Below, in pieces: positions 34,830 to 43,546 of a stretch of 64,000 nucleotides of DNA; position 1 is the stretch's first letter; every line of letters starts with the position of its first letter. The DNA comes from Emcibacter sp048269205 (lineage in GTDB: Bacteria > Pseudomonadota > Alphaproteobacteria > Sphingomonadales > Emcibacteraceae), in contig NZ_JBLXJC010000002.1 of assembly GCF_048269205.1 (NCBI RefSeq), positions 372,001-436,000 of the forward strand, read 5' to 3'. The notes beneath the pieces were generated by a model. That model worked only from the letters and a program-made list of their open reading frames with translations, was not told the origin of the DNA and did not search any database. A program made the position numbers and the translations under genes.

Positions 34830-36541
34830 TGGTGACTATCCCTGTCAGCAGAGGTTAAAATCAGGTTTTCATATCTCGGTTTTCTGCGCATTTTCGGCAG
34901 AACCCCCAGAAGCGGACCAATCTGGCGGACAACTTCTCCCACAAGGGGGGCCGCCGTCCAGCCGCCGCTGGCCATGTAAAAGGTTTCTTCGGTACCCCTT
35001 GGTTCATCCAGCATGGCAAACACCACATAGCGGGGATTATCCATAGGGAAGGCCCCGATAAAGGAAGAAATCAGATCCTTTTTGCGGTAACCGCCCTCAC
35101 CCGGCTTTTCCGCCGTGCCCGTTTTGCCACCGACAAAATACCCCTCTACGTCCGCCGCGTTGCCAGTACCATATTCGACGGCGAGCCGCATCAGATCGCG
35201 CATGGTCCGACTCGTTTCTTCCGAAATAACCCTGGGGATTTCCATGGGACTTTCTCCCCCGGAAATAAGGAACCTTTCACTGTCACTTTTACGTAGCAAG
35301 GTGGCAGGAATATGACGTCCGCCGTTGATCATGGCGGAGATTCCGGTCGCCAGCTGAACCGGGGTAATGGCGATGCCGTGACCGTAAGAAACGGTCATCA
35401 GTTCCACTTCTCCCCACTGGCGCGGTAAAATTGGCCTGGCGACGCCGGAAAGCTCTATGGCAGGTGCTTCAAACATGCCTATTTTATGCAGAAACTCCCG
35501 CTGGTGGTCCGCCCCCACATCCCGGGCCATCAGGGCCGAGCCGATGTTGCTGGAGTAGGTATAGATTTCCGGCACATTGAGCCAGCGCTTCTTGGCATGG
35601 TCATCATGAATGGTAAAACGGTCCACTTTCAGGGGATCGGTGGCGTCATATCCACCTTCCAGGCTGACCACTTTCTGTTCAAGCGCCATGGCCACTGTGA
35701 AGGTCTTGAAGCCCGACCCCATTTCATAGACCCCCTGGGTCAGCTTGTTGAACAAGGCTTTGCTGCTACCGCCCGGAGGGCTGTTGGGATCGAAGTCGGG
35801 CAGGCTGCTCATGGCCAGGATTTCACCCGTCTGCACATCCATCACAAGACCCGCAGCGCCGGCGGCCTGGAACTTATCCATGGACTTCTTCAGCTCTGAA
35901 TGCAGAACATGCTGCACCCGTATATCCAGGGATAGAACAAGCGGCTCTGCGGACCTCAAAGGGTCGGAAAGATGGTCCTGGAAAAAACGTTCGACACCGG
36001 CAAAGGGCTGGGTATCAATGCCCACATAGCCCAGCACATGGGCAGCCAGGTGTCCCTGGGGATATACCCTTTCCTCTTCCTCCTCCAGTTCCAGACCCGG
36101 GTTGCCCAAGCTGTTGATCTGCCAGACTTCCTTCGGCGTCAACTTGCGGCTGACCCAGACATGCCTGCGGGAGGATTTCAGCTTGTTGAGGATTTCAGTG
36201 CGGTTTTCATTCTTCAGAATATCGGCAATTTCCTTGGCCAGCTTTTCCGGCTCGGAAATCATATGGGGACGCGCCGCCAGTGACGCGGTTTTCAGATTTG
36301 TCGCCAGAACAATACCGTTCCGGTCCACGATATCCGCCCGCCCGGCGATATACCCCACCTGCTCATCTTCGGCAAAATGAGTGGTTTCGGAAAGTTCTCC
36401 AAACAGGCCGATGGACATCAGCCGCAACAGAAGAAAGCCAAAACCGAGCGCAAAAAGCACCATGGGCACCACAAGACGGGTTCTTGCCGTCTCCATGGCG
36501 CCCTGACCGGCCCCTTCAATATGCAGATCAATTGACCTCAC
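34826..36541 (-). CDS. ftsI: peptidoglycan transpeptidase FtsI (PBP3)
   Basis: FtsI is the septum-specific class B penicillin-binding protein. The 571-residue protein has a short cytoplasmic tail, one membrane anchor at about 23-45, a non-catalytic pedestal domain, and a transpeptidase domain. Active-site motifs are SGFK with nucleophile S276 and K279, SSN at 330-332, and KTG at 473-475. It overlaps ftsL and murE by 4 nt each. Partner of FtsW. Confidence 0.96.
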   Translation of the reverse strand: MRSIDLHIEGAGQGAMETARTRLVVPMVLFALGFGFLLLRLMSIGLFGELSETTHFAEDEQVGYIAGRADIVDRNGIVLATNLKTASLAARPHMISEPEKLAKEIADILKNENRTEILNKLKSSRRHVWVSRKLTPKEVWQINSLGNPGLELEEEEERVYPQGHLAAHVLGYVGIDTQPFAGVERFFQDHLSDPLRSAEPLVLSLDIRVQHVLHSELKKSMDKFQAAGAAGLVMDVQTGEILAMSSLPDFDPNSPPGGSSKALFNKLTQGVYEMGSGFKTFTVAMALEQKVVSLEGGYDATDPLKVDRFTIHDDHAKKRWLNVPEIYTYSSNIGSALMARDVGADHQREFLHKIGMFEAPAIELSGVARPILPRQWGEVELMTVSYGHGIAITPVQLATGISAMINGGRHIPATLLRKSDSERFLISGGESPMEIPRVISEETSRTMRDLMRLAVEYGTGNAADVEGYFVGGKTGTAEKPGEGGYRKKDLISSFIGAFPMDNPRYVVFAMLDEPRGTEETFYMASGGWTAAPLVGEVVRQIGPLLGVLPKMRRKPRYENLILTSADRDSHH

Positions 36542-37029
36542 TGATTTTTGTCCAGTTTCACCAATATTCTTTCAAAAAGATTTTTTCTCGGGGCCGGCTC
36601 TTCCGGTTTTTCCGCCCTTGCCTGTATGACGCCCGGCTGCTCAACCATCCTGACCGGAGCCCGACGGTATTTATCCGGCACTTTTTCGGGCTTGGACTGG
36701 GGCAGCAAAAGCCGGAAATTATCTACCGGCAGGCTTGCGGTGCGCACCTCGCCACGACCGGCCACCTGATCCAGGGACGATACCACCTGCAAATATTCTG
36801 TCGACTTCAGAGCCAGGAAGCGCTCGCTCAGACGCTGAAGCCGATCCGGACGGGACAGATAGGCCATCTCGGCCCTCAACACCTTGATGGCCGCTTTGTC
36901 TTCAAGAATGCGGCTGGCCAGGTCACGCTTGCGCTCCTCGAGCCGTTCAGTCGCTTCCTTGAGGTTATAGACCGCCCCTGCCGAAACCATGACCAGCAGG
37001 ACCGCAAAGGATGCCACTATCCGTATCAT
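36538..37029 (-). CDS. ftsL: cell division protein FtsL
   Basis: This small bitopic divisome protein (163 residues) has an N-terminal membrane segment (residues 3-20) followed by a coiled-coil rich in E, R and L (LKEATERLEERKRDLASRIL). It then has the LSRPDRLQRLSERFLAL motif typical of alphaproteobacterial FtsL. The C-terminal 70 residues form a proline- and basic-rich tail. The assignment rests on this pattern and on its position between rsmH and ftsI. Confidence 0.85.
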   Translation of the reverse strand: MIRIVASFAVLLVMVSAGAVYNLKEATERLEERKRDLASRILEDKAAIKVLRAEMAYLSRPDRLQRLSERFLALKSTEYLQVVSSLDQVAGRGEVRTASLPVDNFRLLLPQSKPEKVPDKYRRAPVRMVEQPGVIQARAEKPEEPAPRKNLFERILVKLDKNQ

Positions 37030-38021
37030 GCTGCCTTCTCCCTCTCTCTTGCCGGTGCCGCCGTTCTGCGACCGGCCCGCAGTTTTGCGGATCTTGACCG
37101 CGCGTTCAGATTAATCTCTTCGCGGGACGGCTTTTTTCCGCCGCGAAAAATCATCTCGAATGTCGGTTCCGCGTCCTGTCCCTGTGCCATGGGCAGATGA
37201 CGGGAACCACGGGCACTTTCCCCGCTCCTCTCCCGGAAAAAATTCTTCACGATACGGTCTTCCAGGGAATGAAAAGTCACCACACACAGCCTGCCGCCGG
37301 GTGCCAGAATCTGTTCCGCCGCTTCCAGGCCGCGTTCCAGCTCACCGAGTTCGTCATTCACATATATTCTCAGCGCCTGGAATGTCCGGGTCGCCGGGTG
37401 GATCTGTTTCTGGCCGCGGGCTGTCTTTTTATAACCCACCGCACGGCTCACGATATTTGCCAACTGAAGTGTCCGCGTAATTGGCTCTTCCCGGCGCGCC
37501 TCCACAATGGCCCGGGCGATGCGGCGTGACTTGTGCTCCTCGCCATAACGATAGATGACATTAGCCAGGTCTTCCTCGTCCATTACATTGACCACATCGG
37601 CGGCACTTGGCACATCGCCGCCCATGCGCATGTCCAGCGGGCCGTCCTGCATAAAGGAAAAGCCTCGTTCCGCCTCGTCCAGCTGCATGGAGGAAACACC
37701 GATATCCAGGGCTACACCATCCACTTTCTGAATACCTTCTTCAGCCAGCAACTCCCTCATATGGGAAAAACACCCCTCAAGAAGGTGAAACCTTCCGGGA
37801 TTTTCCTTGCCGAGCTCTGCTGCCGTCGGCACCACATTGGGGTCCCGATCAATGGCCCAGACCGTGCAGTTGGCAGATTCCAGAATAGCCCGGCTATAGC
37901 CGCCGGCACCGAAAGTACCATCGACAATGGCCTCTCCGTCCGTCGGCGCCAGGGCGTCCAGCACCTCGTTCATCAGAACAGGGAAATGACGGGGATCAAA
38001 TTCAACGGGCCGGGCGGTCAT
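37026..38021 (-). CDS. rsmH: 16S rRNA (cytosine1402-N4)-methyltransferase RsmH (MraW)
   Basis: RsmH methylates N4 of C1402 in the ribosomal decoding centre. The 331-residue protein begins with the conserved HFPVLMNEVLDAL and the SAM motif DGTFGAGGYSRAIL, and contains ALDIGVSSMQLD, a QALRIYVNDELGEL segment, and LCVVTFHSLEDRIVKNFF. It overlaps mraZ and ftsL by 4 nt. Confidence 0.97.
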   Translation of the reverse strand: MTARPVEFDPRHFPVLMNEVLDALAPTDGEAIVDGTFGAGGYSRAILESANCTVWAIDRDPNVVPTAAELGKENPGRFHLLEGCFSHMRELLAEEGIQKVDGVALDIGVSSMQLDEAERGFSFMQDGPLDMRMGGDVPSAADVVNVMDEEDLANVIYRYGEEHKSRRIARAIVEARREEPITRTLQLANIVSRAVGYKKTARGQKQIHPATRTFQALRIYVNDELGELERGLEAAEQILAPGGRLCVVTFHSLEDRIVKNFFRERSGESARGSRHLPMAQGQDAEPTFEMIFRGGKKPSREEINLNARSRSAKLRAGRRTAAPAREREKAA

Positions 38022-38494
38022 GCGCCTGCCTCCACGCCATCACCGCGGCGTTTCCAGCGCAACATGTCGCGGTTTTTGCGGGCCAGTTCGCGGGCCTTGA
38101 CCAGTTCAGCTTCAAAGGCTTCGGGCGCCCAGATCTGGAAAGTGTTGCCCCGGCCGACAAACGTCACCCGGTCGGTAATACCCGCATACTCCATTAGTTC
38201 CTGGGGCAGGATGATACGGCCCTCGCTGTCAAAGGAAAGGCGGGAGCTGGAGGACAGGATGGAAAAGGTAAAGGCGTCATGCTCTTCTGAATAGGGGGCA
38301 AGGTCATCAATGCTTTCAGAAAGGCGGTCCAGATAATCCAGATCACAGCCTTCAATGGCATCATGGACAAAGGAGGGATAGGCGACGATACCCTGCCAGG
38401 ACCCTTCGGGCAGAGAGGCGCGAAAAGGAGCCGGCACAGACACCCGCCCCTTTTTGTCCACTTTATTTGTAAATGTCGAAGTAAATTTCGGCAT
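38018..38494 (-). CDS. mraZ: transcriptional regulator MraZ
   Basis: MraZ is an AbrB-fold DNA-binding protein that controls the dcw cluster in other bacteria. The 158-residue protein has two SpoVT/AbrB halves: KVDKKGRVSVPAPFR near the N-terminus and DSEGRIILPQELMEYAGI at about 90-107. It is the first gene of the cluster. The region 74-130 bp upstream carries TGGGN repeats of the kind MraZ binds, suggesting self-regulation. Confidence 0.95.
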   Translation of the reverse strand: MPKFTSTFTNKVDKKGRVSVPAPFRASLPEGSWQGIVAYPSFVHDAIEGCDLDYLDRLSESIDDLAPYSEEHDAFTFSILSSSSRLSFDSEGRIILPQELMEYAGITDRVTFVGRGNTFQIWAPEAFEAELVKARELARKNRDMLRWKRRGDGVEAGA

Positions 38495-38567
38495 TTCCCG
38501 CTCTGGCTGTTAGCTGGTTATAAGTAATAATTTCTGCTGGCAACCGTCCCCTTTGACAATCACTGTA

Positions 38568-38624
38568 TGGGATATCATGGGATTTAATGCCTAGTCAATG
38601 GGATATCATGGTATATTTGTGGGG
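38568..38624. promoter_or_regulatory. MraZ-box array upstream of mraZ
   Basis: TGGGA occurs on the plus strand at 38568, 38578 and 38599, a variant TGGTA at 38609, and TGGGG at 38620. Spacing is 10, 21, 10 and 11 bp, close to the helical repeat. A minus-strand TTGACT hexamer overlaps at 38592-38597, so binding could block the mraZ promoter. The rest of the 348-bp gap (38495-38842) holds only an inverted repeat TTACCC/GGGTAA at 38761-38787. Confidence 0.65.
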
Positions 38625-38832
38625 TTAATAAGAGATTAATAGTCCCCTGAGGCTATAAATGTCCTTTTACATCATGCAGTTATACAGACATGCCATCAGG
38701 ACACATGAAAGTCCCATTTGGGACCATGTCCGCCCGGATTCAGGAGAAAAAATAGCGGGATTACCCGAATATGCAGATTTTGGGTAAAAAGACTCGGAAA
38801 AAGGAAAATTTTCCCATAGGGGGGCGGAAAGA

Positions 38833-38852
38833 AAAAAAGCGCCTAGAGGCGT
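38833..38852 (-). terminator. short terminator overlapping PilZ gene stop
   Basis: On the minus strand a CGCC-TCTA-GGCG hairpin, including the TAG stop codon of the PilZ gene, is followed by seven T residues. The stem is short, so efficiency is uncertain. Confidence 0.45.
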
Positions 38853-39154
38853 TCCGCCAGATCACCGAGAAGTTTTTTGATTTCGGTGTCTTCGGGCTCG
38901 AATGCGAGCCCCAGGAAACCATCATCCTGCCAGGCAATCTTGGCATTGATGGTCCATTCATTCCTGATTTCAACGACCACATCGGCCCCTGTTTTTAGCG
39001 GCAGGTCAATTTTAAGCTTGGCGCCCTTGAGCGAGACATTATAGGCAAGACAGTCGAAGCTGTGATCACCGACCTTTAGCACGGATTTCCATAACACCGG
39101 TTGTCTGCGCCTGGTGCGGCGATTTTCGTCAGCATCTTGTTTTGATTCAGGCAT
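38843..39154 (-). CDS. single-domain PilZ protein
   Basis: This 103-residue cytosolic protein consists of one PilZ domain, the usual receptor for cyclic di-GMP. The first binding motif (RRTRRRQPVLWKS, residues 12-24) fits RxxxR, and NVSLKGAKL (39-47) fits the (D/N)xSxxG second motif. A conserved C-terminal segment GFLGLAFEPED follows. It is the first of three related genes in 1.7 kb on this strand. Whether it binds c-di-GMP and which process it controls cannot be told from sequence. Confidence 0.82.
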   Translation of the reverse strand: MPESKQDADENRRTRRRQPVLWKSVLKVGDHSFDCLAYNVSLKGAKLKIDLPLKTGADVVVEIRNEWTINAKIAWQDDGFLGLAFEPEDTEIKKLLGDLAERL

Positions 39155-39291
39155 GTCTCTGTCTACCGCAGTTAATCAGCGCATTTGCACATTCGATGTT
39201 AGGTTGAATACTAGGCAGTCGCATAAATATTCGCAAGAGTAAAGGTACGGCTCGCGGGCCAGAGCAGGCCCTGCTCCCATACCGCATATAA

Positions 39292-39609
39292 TCAACTGAG
39301 ACCGGTCGCAAGGGAACCGAGTGTGTTTCGAACAGCTTCAGGTTCATCATCAAAACGCAGACCGACAAAACCATCGGCTGACCAGATTACACGGGCCGCC
39401 TTTTTCAGCTTGCTTTTGAGCTGCACATAGACGCTTGCTCCCTCGTCAAGTGGCAGGTCCACCTTGACGCGGACACCGCTCAGTGAAAGATCATAGGCGG
39501 TACAGTCAAACCTGTAACTGCCCACGTCAAGTCTGGCCGGCAGCAGAACCGTGCGGCGGTTATGCTGTCTCATGGTACTCAGAATTGACCTTACGGCCTT
39601 GCCCTGCAT
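39292..39609 (-). CDS. single-domain PilZ protein
   Basis: This 105-residue paralogue of the genes at 38843 and 40212 has the PilZ motifs HNRRTVLLPARL (first motif) and DLSLSGVRV (second motif), plus the shared ending GFVGLRFDDEPEAVRNTLGSLA. A GAGGTG ribosome site lies just upstream of the ATG. It is separated from the downstream PilZ gene by 137 bp and from rnpB by 160 bp, so it is probably transcribed alone. Confidence 0.82.
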   Translation of the reverse strand: MQGKAVRSILSTMRQHNRRTVLLPARLDVGSYRFDCTAYDLSLSGVRVKVDLPLDEGASVYVQLKSKLKKAARVIWSADGFVGLRFDDEPEAVRNTLGSLATGLS

Positions 39610-39769
39610 TACATCACCTCAAAGTAATTTGGCGCAAAAAGATATTACAATAGTATTTTATTCAAAGTTAATATCTCGTTAAGTTTTGCGCAAAAAAACA
39701 CGTCGATCTGGGAAATACTGTCGCAGGCCAGGTAAAAAGCTCTGAACAAGCCAAGAAAAGGGAAATAAA

Positions 39770-40141
<372 letters not shown>

Positions 40142-40211
40142 CGGGCAAATTACCTCTTTTCTCGAGGAAATCGCAAGATAATTATGATAAGATATTGAAA
40201 AATATAATATA

Positions 40212-40559
40212 TCAGTCCAGGCCTACGGCATGTTCGCCAAGCATTCTTCTGATCGTGTCCGGTTCATCAATAAACTCGAGTCCAATAAAACCGGAAGAAT
40301 GCCAGACCACACGGGCATCCATTTTCTGCATATCCCGGATTCTGACCTTTACCACCGCTTCTGTAGCCAGAGGTAAATCCAGTTTCATCCTGAATCCACC
40401 AAGAGAAATATCATACAAGGTGGCCTTGAACTCATGAGGTCCCACGTAAAGTACGGCGGGCCAAACTACCGTACGCCTTTTGAACATGCGCATGCAGTTC
40501 AATCCCTCTTTTATTTTCTCAACACGTGGTACATCCATTTCCTGTGCTGCTCCAGGCAT
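40212..40559 (-). CDS. single-domain PilZ protein
   Basis: This 115-residue protein has an N-terminal extension of about 20 residues before the PilZ domain. Motifs: MFKRRTVVWPAVL (first) and DISLGGFRM (second), then GFIGLEFIDEPDTIRRMLGEHA. It shares the same DEPD..R..LG tail as its neighbours, so the three arose by duplication. A GGGGGGAG site lies 6 nt before the ATG. It lies upstream of rnpB on the same strand. Confidence 0.82.
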   Translation of the reverse strand: MPGAAQEMDVPRVEKIKEGLNCMRMFKRRTVVWPAVLYVGPHEFKATLYDISLGGFRMKLDLPLATEAVVKVRIRDMQKMDARVVWHSSGFIGLEFIDEPDTIRRMLGEHAVGLD

Positions 40560-40715
40560 TTAAAACTCCCCCCTCAATTATCGGTAGCCTATTTTTCATT
40601 GCCCCGAATGTAGCTCGAAAATATTGATAAAGTTCTAATGACGGAGACTTGCGCGCACTTTTTTTATGGGGCACAGTGTGACAGTAATGATATCCAGAAG
40701 CGGCGGAACGCAATA

Positions 40716-40907
40716 ATGAATGTGAATACTATCCTGTTGAAAACCCTAGTCTTGTTTACCCTTATTCTTTCTGTCAGCGCCTGTTCTGATGATGATGACC
40801 TGGTCTATGACGCCGGTCCTGCGGGCCCGGATACGGAACAGACCCTGAAAAGCCTGCCGGACGGACTTGTGCCCGATAGAGAGAACGCACGTCACTCCGG
40901 CAACTAG
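40716..40907 (+). CDS. small putative lipoprotein
   Basis: This 63-residue protein has a signal peptide with lipobox SVSAC (cysteine near residue 23), so it should be lipid-anchored in the envelope. The mature part is short and acidic (SDDDDLVYDAGPAGPDT) and ends LPDGLVPDRENARHSGN. The frame is open 26 codons upstream, but GGCGG lies ahead of this ATG and the signal starts here. Family not recognised; role unknown. Confidence 0.6.
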   Translation: MNVNTILLKTLVLFTLILSVSACSDDDDLVYDAGPAGPDTEQTLKSLPDGLVPDRENARHSGN

Positions 40908-40931
40908 GGCCGGGTCACGGATCACAGGATT

Positions 40932-41666
40932 TCAGGACAGGCTTTCCTTTATCCCGAGAAGGAACTTGAGGCGCGCAAAGCTCTGCGCATCCGGCTCGCC
41001 TGAAAAATCCTGCGGGCGGAAATGTCGCTGGAAGGCGGACAGCACGGTTCTGGTCTGCTCATCCAGTTCGCCGGTCAACCGAATGCCATAGCCAAAATTC
41101 TGCAACTTTCGCTGAAATTCCCGGACATTCGGCAATTCACTTTCATCGGACAGGTCCGGCCAGACACCGACCCCCTGCCCGGCCAGCCACTTCCAGTCAA
41201 ACAGCTCACCCGGATCGATCTTGCGCGTCGGCGCCACATCGGAATGTCCCAGCACATGCCAGGGTTTGATCTGATGGCGTTCCAGAATTCCCTTTGAAAG
41301 TTCGGCGAGGCTCAGCATCTGTGCTTCTGGAAATGGCCGGTAATCCCCTTTGTAGCCCGGATAATCATGACCCGGATTGACAAGTTCGATTCCGATGGAA
41401 AGGCTGTTAATATCAGTTTCCCCTTCCCAGTCTGACACTCCTGCATGCCAGGCCCGCATCTCCTCCGGCACCAAGCTGTGAATCCGGCCGTCTTCCATGA
41501 TCAGATAGTGGGCACTGACCCTGGCTTCCCCATCCCTGAGGCGCGCCAGAGCCTCTTTCCCGCTGGCCATGCCGGTATAATGCATGATCAGGAGGCGAGG
41601 TTCCGCCCCGTCCCGCCGTTCGTCAAAATTGGGGGACGGACTCTGTATGATCTTCGGTGTTGTCAT
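40932..41666 (-). CDS. AmpD-family N-acetylmuramoyl-L-alanine amidase
   Basis: This zinc amidase (Amidase_2 fold) cleaves the MurNAc-L-Ala bond in peptidoglycan fragments. Zinc ligands H29 (LIMHYTG), H141 (VLGHSDVAP) and D151 (RKIDPG), and the catalytic E94 (IGIELVNPG), are in place. A C-terminal peptidoglycan-binding-1 domain covers about 175-235. No signal peptide is visible, which would place it in the cytoplasm as a recycling AmpD; but the PGB domain is more typical of AmiD, so location is open. It converges with the small lipoprotein gene. Confidence 0.88.
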   Translation of the reverse strand: MTTPKIIQSPSPNFDERRDGAEPRLLIMHYTGMASGKEALARLRDGEARVSAHYLIMEDGRIHSLVPEEMRAWHAGVSDWEGETDINSLSIGIELVNPGHDYPGYKGDYRPFPEAQMLSLAELSKGILERHQIKPWHVLGHSDVAPTRKIDPGELFDWKWLAGQGVGVWPDLSDESELPNVREFQRKLQNFGYGIRLTGELDEQTRTVLSAFQRHFRPQDFSGEPDAQSFARLKFLLGIKESLS

Positions 41667-41719
41667 GGCCCCACTATCCCCGGTGAGTCGGCAAACATCA
41701 AGCCTAAATCAGGCCAAAG

Positions 41720-42604
41720 TCAGGGTAAAAGCGCCTTTGCCATCTTGCGGTTTCTGATCCAGTCCCGGTAATGGATCAGGCCAATCCCGGAAAAGGTCAC
41801 TGTGCAGCCCAGCAGGAACCTGACGGTCAGCACCTCGTCCAGGAAAATCACCGCTGACAGCGTGGCGAACACCGGCACCAGCAACAGAATCGGAGCGATA
41901 TGCGCCACCGGATGGCGTTTCAACAGGAAATTGATCCCGCCATATCCGACAATGGACGACAGTGCCGCGGTATAGAGCAACATGCCCCAATGCAGGCCAT
42001 CCAGTTCCACCAGCTCCCTGACCTGGCCTTGTTCGAAAACAAGGCTCAGAGTCAGCAGGATCGGCACACTGTAAAAAGCCGTCCAGGCCTGGGTGGTGAG
42101 AACACTGACCCCCTTGAGGGACCGCATCAATATCGTGCCGATGGAATAGAGTGACGTTGCCAGCAAAACCACCAGAATTGCAATCCCTTCTCCGGCAATG
42201 GCGGGATCAAATGTGATGATTAAAATGCCTGAAAAGGCGATAACGATCCCTGCACCACGCCAGATGCTGAGCTTTTCATCAAGGAAAAAATGAGCCAGGA
42301 TCAGGGTGATGGGAATGTTGGCCTGAACCATGACCACAATGGCAGACACTTTGCTCGCCAGTTCCAGCGCCATAAAGGTACAGCCGAAATGAAGCCCGCC
42401 GATACAGATACCAATGAGCGCAAGATGCTTCATCGCCCCCTTGACCACCCGCAGCCAGGGCAAAAGCATGATCAAGACAATGGCAAAACGCAGCGTCGCG
42501 AACCAGAAGGGGTCGAGCTGTTCCAGCCCGATCTTCATGACCACGAAATTCAACCCCCATACCATGGCGATGAGGACGCCGAATAAAAGGTGGGTTAACG
42601 GCAC
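41720..42604 (-). CDS. EamA/DMT-family transporter
   Basis: This is an inner-membrane exporter of the drug/metabolite transporter superfamily. The 294-residue protein has ten hydrophobic segments in two EamA repeats; each repeat contains the glycine-rich PxxxGG/NxxL pattern. It starts with GTG (GAGGGA upstream). Substrate cannot be assigned from sequence; amino acids or metabolites are typical. It follows the amidase on the same strand with a 53-bp gap. Confidence 0.87.
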   Translation of the reverse strand: MPLTHLLFGVLIAMVWGLNFVVMKIGLEQLDPFWFATLRFAIVLIMLLPWLRVVKGAMKHLALIGICIGGLHFGCTFMALELASKVSAIVVMVQANIPITLILAHFFLDEKLSIWRGAGIVIAFSGILIITFDPAIAGEGIAILVVLLATSLYSIGTILMRSLKGVSVLTTQAWTAFYSVPILLTLSLVFEQGQVRELVELDGLHWGMLLYTAALSSIVGYGGINFLLKRHPVAHIAPILLLVPVFATLSAVIFLDEVLTVRFLLGCTVTFSGIGLIHYRDWIRNRKMAKALLP

Positions 42605-42635
42605 ATTTCCCTCCCTCGACTAATAACGTACAGGA

Positions 42636-43370
42636 TCATCGGATATTCCGTTCTTTGGCAATCCGGTCATAGGCTTCGTTGATGGCCGCCAGTTTCTCGT
42701 TGGCCACCTCGATAAATTCTTCGGGCACGCCCTTGGCCATCAACAGGTCCGGGTGATGTTCCTTGATCAGCTTGCGGTAGCGGGACTTGATCTCCTGGTC
42801 CGTAGCGGTTCGCTCGACCCCGAGCACCACATAAGGATCGCGCTTGTCCTTGCCCAGATGGCTTTCGCGGATACGCTGATAGGTGGTCTGGTCAAAGCCG
42901 AACAGACGGGCTACATGTTCAAGGAATTTTTCTTCCTCCGGATGCATAATCCCGTCGGCCATGGCGATATGAAACAGGATATCCAGCAGTTCTTCAAGCA
43001 CCACCGGCTGGTCCCGGAACAATCGGGCAAGCTGCCTGGCATAGGGTTCATAGCCGGTGGCTTCCTGGCGCGCCAGATCAAACAGGCGGCCCACATTGCG
43101 GCTTTCGCTGTCCGGCACACGGAAGGCCTGCCTGAAGACATTTATCTCGTCCCGGGTCACCCGGCCGTCGGCCTTGGCCATCTTGGCTGACAGGGCGATG
43201 ACACCGATCGTGAAGGTAATTTTCTCGGTCGCCTCGCCCACCGGACCCCCGATTTTCTCTGCCAGTTTTTTTGTTGCCACATGACCGGCGAAGGCGCCAA
43301 TCAGGGCCCCAATAGGCCCGCCCAGCGCCAGTCCTGCAGCGCCGCCCAGCAATGTACCCCATACAGACAC
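42636..43370 (-). CDS. djlA: DjlA-like protein with TerB and DnaJ domains
   Basis: This membrane-linked co-chaperone has a glycine-rich hydrophobic N-terminus (LLGGAAGLALGGPIGALIG), a TerB-like helical domain (about 60-165; ALSAKMAKADGRVTRDE and IAMADGIMHPEE), and a C-terminal J domain (178-240) with the HPD motif in KEHHPDLLM, needed to stimulate DnaK. The start is a GTG at 43370 with AGAGGA 7 nt upstream. The order of domains matches DjlA. Confidence 0.9.
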   Translation of the reverse strand: MSVWGTLLGGAAGLALGGPIGALIGAFAGHVATKKLAEKIGGPVGEATEKITFTIGVIALSAKMAKADGRVTRDEINVFRQAFRVPDSESRNVGRLFDLARQEATGYEPYARQLARLFRDQPVVLEELLDILFHIAMADGIMHPEEEKFLEHVARLFGFDQTTYQRIRESHLGKDKRDPYVVLGVERTATDQEIKSRYRKLIKEHHPDLLMAKGVPEEFIEVANEKLAAINEAYDRIAKERNIR

Positions 43371-43490
43371 TGGTATATCCTCTGCTTTTTAGTATTTGTC
43401 TTTGACACATACCCTTTTATGTCCGGGCTGTCATCAGGGAAAGTCATTACTCTTGATCAGACCCGGTCTTACTTCCTGCATAACCTGTAC

Positions 43491-43521
43491 AAAAAAACGG
43501 GCGGCAAAAAGATGCCACCCG
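43491..43521 (-). terminator. Rho-independent terminator after TonB receptor
   Basis: 8-nt arms (43498-43505 and 43514-43521, with one G-U wobble on minus-strand RNA) are followed by seven T residues on the minus strand, 26 bp after the receptor stop codon. Confidence 0.85.
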
Positions 43522-43546
43522 CCTTTTCCAGAATTATTAAGTTGTT

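Noticed and set aside
38631..38842. Possible small RNA or gene in the gap between mraZ and PilZ
   Set aside because: Only a short inverted repeat (TTACCC/GGGTAA) is seen; no frame with a ribosome site and no RNA family recognised.
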